This document shows, piece by piece, positions 33,401-42,961 of a DNA stretch of 64,000 bases. The DNA is taken from contig JAFCMP010000401.1 of NCBI GenBank assembly GCA_017506865.1, positions 620,001 to 684,000 on the forward strand. Direction: 5' to 3'. Both the position numbers and the translations under genes were made by a program. This DNA comes from Tribonema minus. Its lineage: Eukaryota > Sar > Xanthophyceae > Tribonematales > Tribonemataceae. Within the stretch, counting starts at the first letter, position 1. Each line of letters begins with the position of its first letter. A model generated the notes under the pieces. The model saw only the letters and a list, made by a program, of their open reading frames with translations, ran no database searches and was not told the DNA's origin.

Positions 33401-36400
33401 ATCCACGCCAACCTCATCTCCGGCATGAACCTCATCATGATCTTCCTTTCCGTGCGCGTGATCCTCTTCAAGCTCGGCGGGCTCACGGTGACGCGCCTGC
33501 TGCACCTCGAGCTGCGCCCCTACGAGGTGCGTGCCTGTTGAAGTTGCTTGTTGCTGTTGAAGTTGATTGTTGAACTTGTGTCCATAAAAGGGTCACGGAA
33601 GGGTCACGGTGATGCGCCTGCTGCATCTCGAGCTGCGCCCCTACGTGCGTCTGTCAAACTTGAACTTGCATGTTGAATTTGGCATCTCGTCCTGAAAAGG
33701 GCTCACGGTGACGCGCCTGCTGCGCCGCGGGCTGCGCCCCTGCGAGGTGCGCGCGTTGAAGTTGCTTGTTGAATTTGCGTCTCGTCTCGAAAAAGTGATC
33801 ATGGTGACACGCTTGGTGCACCTGGTCCTGCGCCCCCACGAGGTTCGCCCGTTCACTTGTTTGCTGAACTTGCTTGTTGAACTTGCGCCAGTTTGTGAAG
33901 ACCGAAAAGTCGTTGATCATGGCTGCGTCATGGTCAGGCCAGGCGGCGCCACAAAGCGTGGACCCGACGCCAGCCTCGCTGAGCAATGCCACGACGCCAT
34001 CAGACACGCGCGCTCGCTGCGCTGCGCCTTCGCAAGGCGCGCGATGGCCCCATGGTCCCGTTTTGCCGTAAACACAAGCGGCCATGCCTTCACAGAGGCA
34101 CCCGAGCGAGCTGCTTTAGGGTTAGGGTTAGGATTAGGGTTGGCTGCTTGGCCGCAAAGTGCTCGAGGCCCATCGCCACAGTTGCTCTGAGCAAACTTGT
34201 CGGGATCCCAGAACGCTACCCCCACCTACAGACACGCAAGGAATGAGTCAATTAGAGCTGAGGCTGCACATGCTGACATGGGTGGTCATAATAAAGAGTA
34301 TATGACTGAGTGTGGGTGAGTGTTAGGGTTAGCATTAGCATATGACTAAGTGCGTGGAGTTGCGGTGAAGTTCCGGGCAGCCAGGTGCACGTGCTGCACC
34401 CACATTTCCCGATTTCATATTGCAGCATGCACACAGCCTCCGTGCCGCCAGTACCTACCAGCATATGCATCGGCCATTCACGTGAGCAGGACAACCGCTC
34501 ACGCTGCCCCCCCCCCCAACATCCTTGGTCCCCCCTCACAATCGCCCTCATTCACCCCCCCCCCCCCCTCAGGTCATGGTGCTGGTGCTCTCCACCGGCA
34601 GCGGCCTCACCTCCCTCTACTTCTTCGCCAACCGCGTCACGGGGGTCTCCAACGAGCTCTCCACGCGCCGCACGCTCGAGTGGGGCACCATGCTCTTCTG
34701 GATCTTCGCGTGCATGCTCATGGCCTTCAAGACGAGCCGCAGGGGGCCCCGCCCCCCCCCGCCAGCCAGCGGCAGGGGGGGGGTGCTCTCGCGATGGCCC
34801 CACTGGGCGGGGCGCGGGGGGGGGGGGGGAGGGGGCGGGGGGGGGTCACGAGGGCAAGCCCGCGCTCAGCGCGTCCGGCAGCAGCGACGCAGGTTTGTGC
34901 TGCGGTTGAGGCCATGTCGTGTTGCGTGCCCCCCGTGTGCACGTTGATCAACATTGCGTTCGCCTGTGTCGCGCTGCGGCGAAGGTCAGTCAGCGGCGTG
35001 CGTGCGTTTGCAAGCGAGGCTCTGGCGTCACTGCGATTCAGATGTGCGCATCACGTCGCGGCGCTGGCGATGGACGGGGGCGTGAGCAAAGGGGTATTGT
35101 TGTTCCCGTGTTGACACTCAGGGGCTTTAAAGCGTGCCTTGTTCGATGAACTCAGTTATCGTGCCTCCGCCAAGCAGACGCTGCTGCGGCAGCGAACAAT
35201 GGCGTCGAAATACGACAGCCCGTTGAGATGTGCTACACATCCTCTCCCCACGAGCCGAGTCTGCTACTGGTCTTCGATCACGAGGTCCAGATGCGGTGCA
35301 ACTCGTGACGAAGGCCACATCAGTGCGGCTCCACCATGGTCACAGCTTCAAGAGTAGGGTTGTGGCATCATTCAGGAGTGGCACTGAGCAAATGAGTAAG
35401 CGTCGCCCATGTCCTTTGCGAAGCTCTATCTCATATGAACTCAACCCCCCCCCCCCTGACCCCCCTGTCCCCCCCCCCCCCCTGCGCGCTGAGCAGATGC
35501 CACCGCGGCAGCAAGCAGCGGCGGCGACACCAGTCCCTGCACGCCCAGCACCGCCGGCGGGCGCGAGCTCACGGAGGAGGAGGCCGTACTTGCGGCGGCG
35601 GCACGACGGCGGCAGCGCGCGCCAAGCCCGCCCATGCGCAGTTTCGGTGAGTGTTGCACTGAAGCTGCGGGCTTGTGGAGCTGTACTGGGGCAGGGTCAG
35701 GGTTAGGGTTACTGTAGGTTAAGGGTTAGGGGGTTAGGGTAAGGGTTAGGTTCAGGACTAAGGGTGAGGGTTAGGGTCAGGGTTGTCCCATTGTCGGCGC
35801 GTGAAAGTCTTATTTCGATTGCAAGCGTGCTCAAAGCGCCTCTCTTTTGTACATGCATACTTCGAAGTACGTATAAATATCCGAGCCTGCGTCATTGCGC
35901 AGGGGGCTGCGCTGCATGCAGCTGTGCCTGCTTGTGGTTAGGTTTTGGGTTAGGGTTAGAGTTGGGATTAGGGTCAGGATGCCCCGCCTCCCAGCCCTCG
36001 ATGACGCCGTACTGTCTGTGGCTGCACCACGCCGCGCCTGCGACCGGTTGCGAAGCCTCATCCTTCACGCACGCCGCCGCCTGCTTGTAGACGCCGCTTC
36101 GCCTCCCAGCTCTGAGAGACACCAAACCATTTTCCTGGCAGTAGCTGCAGCGCACTGCTCTTCATCTTGCGAGTGGTTGCAAATGCCGCTCCCTTCGTTA
36201 ACGCTGCCGCACGCTCCCCTCTCTCCGTGCGCAGCCGGAGCGCTGCCGCAGGGCGACGCGGCGGCGCGGCGAAAGTCCTCGACGCTCAACGCGCCGTCGC
36301 CGCGCGACACCGCCATGGGCGCCTCCAGGGCCTACTCACGCCGCAGTGCCAGCCACGGGCACCTGTCCGGCCCCGCTGCGGCGGCGCTCGCTGCGGACAG

Positions 36401-36789
36401 CGCAGCGGGCGACGGTGTTGAACTTGAACTTGGTGGTGGGCGACGCTCCACGGATTCCCAGGGCGTGGTGGTGGTTGTGCCCAGGTGAGCTTTGGGGTTG
36501 GGGGGGGGTGGCAAATCTGTCGAATCATCAGATTTCATTTGCTCTTGCAGCATCTGTTGATGGTGATGAAGGTCGCCTTGAGCAAACTGCGCTGCGGCCG
36601 CAGCCACGGTGGCAGCTGAAGTTGCTGCCCTACGCAGGTGAAACGACGCACTGGCCCTGAAGCGCCTGTGCCGATGCAAACGACACTGCGCAAGGTGAGC
36701 TTTGGGCAGCGATTCGCCGTTCCACGTGCAGCGCGCGACCGTAACAGCCGCCGCGCCCTGCTTCAACTCAAATGTGCCTCCCATACTCA

Positions 36790-36828
<39 letters not shown>

Positions 36829-39800
36829 TCTCTCTCCCCCCCCCCCCCCCCCCCCCTGTCGCACCTGTCGCCGCCGCCCCGCAGCAGCGCGCTCGACGAC
36901 GTCGACCTCACCTACGACGACGACGACGAGCCCATCGAGGTCGCGGGCCTTGCCTTCCGCTGCGCGTGCTGGAGCCGCTTTGCGTACTGGGTCGACGCGC
37001 GCAACGCTCAGAACAACCTGCCCGCATTCCGCCTCGCATTCATGAGCGCGACGATAGTCTACCTGGCGCTCATGCTCGGGGTCGCCGGCGGCGGCGTGCC
37101 GCGCGGGCAAGCGACGGCCATGGTGAGTGACGCGGCGGCGGCGAGTGACTCGGTGTGGTGATGAGTGACGCAGTGTGGTGGTTGCCTTGGTGCGGTGAGT
37201 GACTCCTATGTGGTGTGTGTACCTGGCATGCTGGGGGTCGCCGGCGGCGGTGTGCCACGCGGGCAAGCGACGGCCATGGTGAGTGACTGGACGGAGCGAG
37301 TGACTTGGTGGTGCGGTGAGTGACTCGGTCTGATGAGTGACTCGCTGTGGTGTGTGTACCTGGCGCTCATGCTGGGCGTCGCCGGCGGCGGCGTGCCGCC
37401 CGGGCAAGCGATGGCCATGGCGAGTGACGCGGCGCAACGAGAGAAGGGTAGCGCCCCAGCCGGTCGATTAGGTGTAGAGTGAGCGTGGGATTAGGGTAAG
37501 GGTTAGGCTCCACGCCATCCACGCGCCCCCCTGTGCTTGCTCAGGGACGCCCCCTTCGCTCTCTCAGTTGGGGTCAGGGTTAGGGTTACGCTCCGTGCCA
37601 CTCATGCCCCCTTTGCTCGCCACCGCCGCGCTCGCAGGTGGGCGTGTCCTTCTCCTCGGTGTGCTTCCACTGGCTCATCAGCGTCGAGCACCCGACGACG
37701 CGCCTCGAGGTCGCGCACCTGCTGCTGCACGCCGCAGCGGAGCTCGTCTCCACGCTGCTATGGCTGCGGCGCGGCGACTGGGTGCCCGCGCTGTACTCGC
37801 TGTGGGCGCTGCTCGCAGTGTACCCGTGCCTGTTCTACGGCATCCAGGTGCGCCACAACCGAGCGGATGTGATGCTAACAATGGATGATTAATCATAAGA
37901 TTGGATTTTTTGGAACTTAATGTTTGAAACTCAATGCGGGCGCTGCTCGCAGTGTGCCCGTGCCTGTTCTACGGCATCCAGGTGCGCCACGACTGAGTGT
38001 GCTGCGAAGTAACGAACAATAGAGCACAAGGCACGAGGTTAGGGCACCTTTCAGAAGATGAAGTTCGAAACTCGCTGTGGGCGCTGCTCACCGTGTCGTC
38101 TTCCCGTGTTCTATGGCATCCAGGTGCGCCCATGTCGCCTGTTTTCTGAAGTCACGAATCATGGAGCACAAAACACAAGGTTGGCATTTCTTCAGATGAT
38201 GAAGTCTAAAATGCGCTGCGGGCACTGCTCCCGTAGTCTACCCGTGCCTGTTCTACGGCATCCAGGTGCGCGCCGCCGCGACCAGAACCTAAAGTGTATC
38301 GCAATGTACTCTGAAGGTACAGCTTCAACAACTGCTTACTTTGTACCCGTGTTCATTCTATGACGTTCATTAGGTGTGCTGTGACCAGCTCTGCAGGTCC
38401 AGGGAGCAGTAATGTCTGGTTTTGGGAGTTGCCTACTTCACCAATACGCGCATGGAATTGCCTGGCCTTACGCCCAGCATGAATTCGAGGCCCTGCTGAA
38501 AACTGATTGGCGCACACCTTTTCCACGCTCACAATCACCCCCCTACACACACACACACCCCTCCGCAGGCCCTGAAGCTGGGGCTTCAGCGCAAGTTTGG
38601 CGAGCACGTGGACCTCGTGCGCGAGGCCATTGGCATCTTTCTCAAGAGCGCCGTCCTCTTTCTGGTCCTCCTGCTGCTGGCCTTTGAGTGCTTCGGCTGC
38701 CTCAACATGAGGCCGGAGTCCGAGTGCCAGGCGCTGCTGTACGCCAACACGCAGGTGAGGTGATGGTCAGTGCGCGTGTGGCGGCAGATTCCGCTGCGCA
38801 GCAAGAATGAGCTTGCGGTCCGGATTGGCGCAGGTGCTTTGATTTCGGGTGCACGGGGGGCGAGCGGGAGGACGCCGCGATCATGTCGACGTGTCGAGTG
38901 CGGGGGGACGTCACGGTGTTCACTGTACTGTTAAGTGTACGCCAGAGCAGTATGGGTGAAAACAATCGATGCTAAGGTCTGCGGCAGCGAGCTACGGCTT
39001 GCAGCCGCGCTGCCCGATTGCTTGCAATACGTCGGGGCCTTTGTGGTCCATGCTGCTCTTTTGCTTGTCAGCATATGTGATGCATCTTGCGCGCAGCGTT
39101 CCAGCGCTTTCTGATCACACGGCGCTGTCAAGCGCACAAGCAAAGCACACTCCTGCAACCCTGACAATGCCCCCCCCCCCCCCTGGCATCATCGCTCCAC
39201 TGCCAGGTCGGCCTGAGCGTGACCCTCGGCTACCTGGCGTACCTGGGGCTCTTCGGCCATCGCGCGCCATTCCCATTCGTCATAAACGTACTGCATCCGA
39301 ACCTTCCCGTCCACCCCCCCTAAATGCTCCTCCGCTCATCCTGACACCCCCCCCCTTGGCATCGCTCCGCTGCAGGAGCCCAACGCGCACCATTCGTCAT
39401 CAACGTATCGCGCGCTTGAGGCACACCCGGCCAAATCTCGCCACATATCACACCCTCATACTCAAATTTGCCCCCTTCCCCGTCCCCCCCCCGCTCTGGT
39501 GCCAGCTCGGCCTGACCGTGACCCTTGGCTACCTGGCGTACCTGGGCCTCTTTGTCGATCGGGAGGCCGGCGAGCACCGTTCGTCGTCAACGTAACGCGC
39601 CTTCAAGGCACCTCCAATTCCCGCTGCATACCACACCCTCACACACGATCATGAAGGAAGCCCCCCTCCTCATCCCCCGATCCTCACCCCCCCTCCTGTG
39701 TGACATCGCTCCGCTGTCAGGTCGGCCTCAGCGTGACCCTGGGCTACCTGGCGTACCTGGGGCTCTTCGTCCTGCAGGACGTCGGCGCGCGCCAGTTCCT

Positions 39801-40605
39801 GTCCATGTCCTTCACGGCGCCGCAGGGCGCGGTGCTCGCGTGCGGCGCGCTCGCCGTCGCGCTGTGCGTCTTCAGCGTCGCCTCGCGCCACCTCAGCAAG
39901 CTCTCGCACGACATGGTCGAGCACGGCCTCGAGTTCGGCACGCTCGGCCTGTGGTACATCGCGCTGCTCATCCTGTGGAGGTGAGCTGCTGCTTGCTGCG
40001 CGCCGCCGCAGCGCTCCGCACTTTGTGTATGGCCACTTGGACTTGGACATGGCAGTTGTGTGGCTGTGGCGCAAGTACTCGAGTTACTTTTGGCATCACT
40101 GGAGTGCGTGCTGCGCTGCGTGCGTGCACGCCGCGCGCGCTGCCGCAGCGCTGCGTGCTCTCTTGTGCGCGCGGCGACTTGACTTCAACGTTGCGCTTGC
40201 GCGGCCGCGGCGCAAGCTTGTGAGTTGATTGACATCGCTGGAGAGTGTGCTGCGCTGCGTTCTTTGGTGCGCTCAGCGCACGGTGCGTGTGGCGCTGCTC
40301 CGTAGTGCTACCCAGAGCTCTGCGCATGACCGCAGCGCTCAACACTTGAACAAGACCCCCAAGCATCCTTCATCATGTCCATGTCTGCATCGTCACGCGC
40401 TCAGGGTGACGGTTAGAGTCAGGACTCTGCGCTGCTCAACAAACCACCACCCAATTCTGCACCTCCGCACATTGACGCCCGATGCTGCACCGGCGCGCAC
40501 CATGCAGGCGGCGCGCGTGGTACGACACGGAGACCGGCATGCACGAGGGCCTGGAGGGATGGGATTCGTCCCCCACACTGAGGGACGATGCGTGGGCGCC
40601 GCCGC

Positions 40606-40636
<31 letters not shown>

Positions 40637-40727
40637 GGCAGCGGCAGCGCCGAGCCCGCGGCGGCACCTGAAGCTTTGGGGGCGTGGCCCTCAGATGGCG
40701 CGGCAGACGAGCGCCAGCATGGTGTGA
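23668..40727 (+). CDS. Large multi-pass membrane protein of unknown function, 17 exons
   Basis: Exons: 23668-23954, 24872-25397, 26416-26787, 27147-27694, 28131-28272, 28637-28948, 29994-30164, 30871-31044, 33344-33526, 34573-34892, 35497-35646, 36235-36484, 36885-37122, 37638-37847, 38569-38754, 39721-39980, 40508-40727; about 1,515 residues. All phases agree except exon 10, where a poly-G tract (34809-34848) must change length by one base. There are roughly 15 hydrophobic segments, for example YLCEIVFFWRFMLFTLTV, LVFNVLVMMVLWPWVFV, GMNLIMIFLSVRVILF, ALYSLWALLAVYPCLFYG and GTLGLWYIALLILW. Exons 4-5 and 10-12 encode Gly/Ser/Arg-rich cytosolic-type linkers, and exon 13 opens with an acidic DDDDEP stretch. 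I do not recognise the family; a channel, transporter or receptor is possible. A small exon near 31822 (GNFIRYF) may be missing from the model. The C-terminus is uncertain because GGC repeats leave other frames open. Confidence 0.7.
25400..25830 (+). repeat. Echoes of membrane-protein exon 2 end
   Basis: The last ~80 bases of exon 2 with donor (gcctgagctgcatggtgagc) recur almost unchanged at 25484-25568, then more decayed at 25667-25712 and 25797-25830, separated by degenerate TTAGGG-like sequence. Confidence 0.85.
26921..26951 (+). repeat. Echo of membrane-protein exon 3 end
   Basis: The bases cgtccaggactcgcaggcga repeat the exon 3 end (catccaggactcgcaggtga) about 160 bp downstream; the donor has become GC. 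Confidence 0.7.
29443..29865 (+). repeat. Three echoes of membrane-protein exon 7 start
   Basis: Acceptor plus exon start (cagatcttcacgccgctgtc) recurs near 29453, 29616 and 29817 before the true exon at 29994. The shared unit also includes upstream intron sequence (ctctcgcgccgc), giving a period of about 165-200 bp. Confidence 0.85.
31138..31200 (+). repeat. Echo of membrane-protein exon 8 end and donor
   Basis: The bases ctcgccgagttttacttggc, gttccag and gtgagc repeat the exon 8 end at 31018-31050. The following ggtggcctcacggctcagc also recurs, so the ~120-bp unit spans the exon-intron junction. Confidence 0.85.
32295..32412 (+). rRNA. 5S ribosomal RNA
   Basis: The sequence has the eukaryotic 5S signature: gtacggccata, cgtccgatc, the box A region gaagttaagc, gtactacggtgggggacca and cgtgctgtac. 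The ends gggtacggc and gctgtactc pair as a 9-bp helix I with G-U wobbles, which fixes the length at 118 bases. A T6 run follows directly. The gene is on the plus strand inside an intron of the large membrane-protein gene (between exons ending 31044 and starting 33344). It would be transcribed by RNA polymerase III from its internal promoter. Only one copy is present in the window. Confidence 0.95.
32413..32418 (+). terminator. RNA polymerase III terminator (T6)
   Basis: A run of six T lies immediately after the last paired base of 5S helix I. Confidence 0.85.
32565..33222. mobile_element. MITE with TAA target-site duplication (PIF/Harbinger type)
   Basis: The left end gagcatctccaccggtgcc (32568-32586) and right end ggcaccggtggagacgctc (33201-33219) are inverted repeats with one mismatch in 19. 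Each is flanked directly by TAA (32565-32567 and 33220-33222). A 3-bp TAA/TTA duplication is the mark of PIF/Harbinger transposons. The 652-bp interior has no transposase-like frame, so it is non-autonomous. It sits in the same intron as the 5S gene, about 150 bp downstream of it, and its lower GC differs from the surroundings. Confidence 0.8.
33597..33895 (+). repeat. Three echoes of membrane-protein exon 9 end plus intron start
   Basis: A ~105-bp unit combines the end of exon 9 (ctcacggtgacgcgcctgct, then gagctgcgccccta) with the first ~55 intron bases, including ttgaagttgcttgttga. Units start near 33597, 33701 and 33799 after the true junction at 33526. GT-type donors persist in all three. 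Confidence 0.9.
36793..36838 (+). repeat. TC dinucleotide microsatellite followed by poly-C
   Basis: About 20 TC units run into a C-rich tract, serving as the pyrimidine tract of the acceptor at 36884. Confidence 0.9.
37216..37432 (+). repeat. Two echoes of membrane-protein exon 13 end
   Basis: The exon end (gtcgccggcggcggcgtgcc, gggcaagcgacggccatg) with gtgagtg recurs at 37216-37290 and 37355-37432 after the true donor at 37123. In the second copy the donor is changed to gcgagtg. Confidence 0.88.
37937..38376 (+). repeat. Four echoes of membrane-protein exon 14 end
   Basis: The bases cccgtgcctgttctacggca plus tccag|gtgcg recur at 37937-37995, 38077-38130 and 38215-38272, with a weak fourth near 38338-38376. 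Spacing is about 140 bp, matching the junction at 37847. Confidence 0.9.
39205..39570 (+). repeat. Two echoes of membrane-protein exon 16 start
   Basis: Acceptor plus exon start (ggcctgagcgtgaccct, ctacctggcgtacctggg) occur at 39205-39265 and 39503-39566, upstream of the true exon at 39721. A long C tract precedes the units. Confidence 0.88.
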
Positions 40728-42961
40728 CGGCGCGCAGCCGCCGCGGCGCTGCGCATGACACTTCGCCACGAACGACATGAGGGGGGATGGGGCGGGACGG
40801 AGCCACTGCGTTGGCTGCGGCCCGCGGCGGCAGCGGCGGCGGCGGCGGCGGCACCAGCGGCAGCGGCGGCTGTTGCGGCTGCAACGATCTCTCCCGCACA
40901 GCAGATCAACGACGCGAGCGAGTCATCGTCCGCGATGGTCACAACGGCAGACAACGCGCAACGGTTCCTGCCGCTGTCGCTGCGGACAAGGGTGCGCCAG
41001 TTGCAGTCCTCCACGACGCCACCATCAGCAGCGGCGGCAGCGACGGCGGCTGCGGCGGCGTTGGTGGCGGCGGCGGCGGCGGCGGCAACAGCTATGCACA
41101 GCACGCGCAACAGCGCTCCGCTGCTCATCAGAGCACGCCAAGGTCGTACGCCTGCTGGCAAGCGCGGTGACCGTGCCGCTGGTGCTTGGATGCACTCGTG
41201 TACACATTCTGGAGAGCTGCCACCCACCTGTATTCATCAAGCTTACACATGCCACCATACCCCGCTTGCGGGCAAACTGTCGTCAGGGCACTTCGGACTG
41301 CAGCCACACACAACCAGTTCTTGCGCATTTCACAAATTTGTTGCTGTACCTTTGCGGAACGTGCAGAGCCATTCCGATCTTGAGGGGTAGTTGGTCAAGT
41401 GTACACGCGCTGTATCTTCCACTTGCTGCAGCAGGAGTTGGATGTCATTAGGCGTGCGGCGTGCGCAGAGCGATGTTTCTAGTTTGACTCCACTGTGAAT
41501 ATACACACACACACACACTTGCGCGCATGCCTATCGAGGATTGTCCAAATTTCCCCTGACACATTGCCTGCGATGCACCACCCGCATTGTAGAAATAAAG
41601 TGATCGAGACAAGTGCGTCCAAGTGCCACAAGTAGGCGTGGGGAGTGTCTAGCGGGTTGTCCAGATCTCCCCCCTTGATGGCATCATGGGTGCCATAACT
41701 GTTTTTCAAGTTAATGTTTTATGTTCGTGACGGTTCCCAGTGCACGCGACGCACGCGGTCACTTGTGCTTACTGAATTGCATGCAAGTGCCTTGCTTGAC
41801 AGGTGTAGTGATGCCGGGTGTTGCAAGCGTGCAGGTGACACTCCTCCTGTGCACGGCGCGCACTTTGAAGTGCAACCTACAAGGCAACTTCAAGATTGTG
41901 TGGGATTTTTATTACAGCTCGCACGTCAACACAGGAATAGAAACCGAGAGCAGCATGTGAACAACACCATGGCGATGTGCATGTATGTTTTGCCGCAGAG
42001 GAGCTACCAGTCTATACACGCATATGCACAACATAGAAGCCGCCAGCCAATGCTTTGCCTGCCGTCTGTCACTGCCACTTGAGCCCTATTGCGGCCGCAG
42101 TTCTGGTGTGATTGTAGTCGGTCTCAAGACCCTGAAAGTAGCAATACGAGGGCCGTGTTGCGCATGGAGTAGCGCAGTGCTGCTGCCTCCTTGCCATAGC
42201 AAGAGCTGAAATCAGCGACGCTGGCAGCCGCTCAAGGCGACATCATGCCCAAAAATTAGCGACCTCTAGCAAGTGAAATGGTGAGATACACCCCTGCCTT
42301 CTAGTGTGAGAACGCACCATGTGCGGGTGGCACCCGCAGTCGTCGTCAACTGACCATGAGGTACGCCCCTGTTTCCCCCCCCTGTATGAGCATCAGCGAC
42401 GTTGCAGAAGAGCGCAGCGGCTCAGTCAGTGACCACCGCCGCTTGGCGTATGATGCTCACCCTACCGCTGTAGCCCGCAAGGTACCAGCGAGCTCTGCAG
42501 AGCCGAAGGGCGCTTTGTCATAAGTGCACTTACTGCAGACCGCAATGCCCCGTGCACACTGCTCAGCATTGGCAATCCAGCGAACTATACAGCGGAACCT
42601 TCGATACCTGAAGGCACGTCACCAGGGACTTCGCGTATTATCACCGCTGTCGCTGGCGTGCCAGCGCAAGTGAAGTCACCTCCGCCATCAGCGCACCCAT
42701 TCCCCACTCGGCCACAACTGCCTGCTTCAAACTTCAAGGTGAAGTTGTATGCGTGTAAATCGCGTCACCCACTTCAGCGGCGGCAGCAGCGCCACCGCGG
42801 CGGCGCGTCCGCTGCCATGTACTTCTTCAAGTTGAAGATGCGCTCAGGCGCGCGCGTCGCGCCATACTTGGGCCGCGGCAACAGCGCCGCCTTGCCGTGC
42901 CGCAGCGGCGTTTCCACCGCCACGTACTTCAACTTTGAAGATGTGCATGCGGGAGCGTCGC
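40728..42961. other. Region between convergent genes
   Basis: It lies between the end of the membrane-protein gene and the end of the acyltransferase. A frame at 40755-41390 reads Ala-rich with a plausible stretch (TISPAQQINDASESSSAMV, LPLSLRTRVRQLQSS). It could be an alternative C-terminal exon, but GGC repeats open several frames here. From 41400 to 42840 I see no gene. A short CA repeat is near 41503. Confidence 0.35.
42850..42927 (-). repeat. Echo of acyltransferase last exon beyond its stop codon
   Basis: On the minus strand YVAVETPLRHGKAALLPRPK repeats the protein end YLAVEAPLRRVEAALLPRPK, placed ~100 bp past the stop. In the echo the stop is replaced by a sense codon. Confidence 0.85.

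Noticed and set aside
40393..41227. Long minus-strand Ala/Pro-rich frames opposite the membrane-protein 3' end
   Set aside because: They are produced by GCC/GGC repeats that are open in several frames; no acceptor or family motif supports them.
40755..41390. Separate Ala-rich protein gene
   Set aside because: No clear start, acceptor or conserved motif; kept only as a possible alternative C-terminus.
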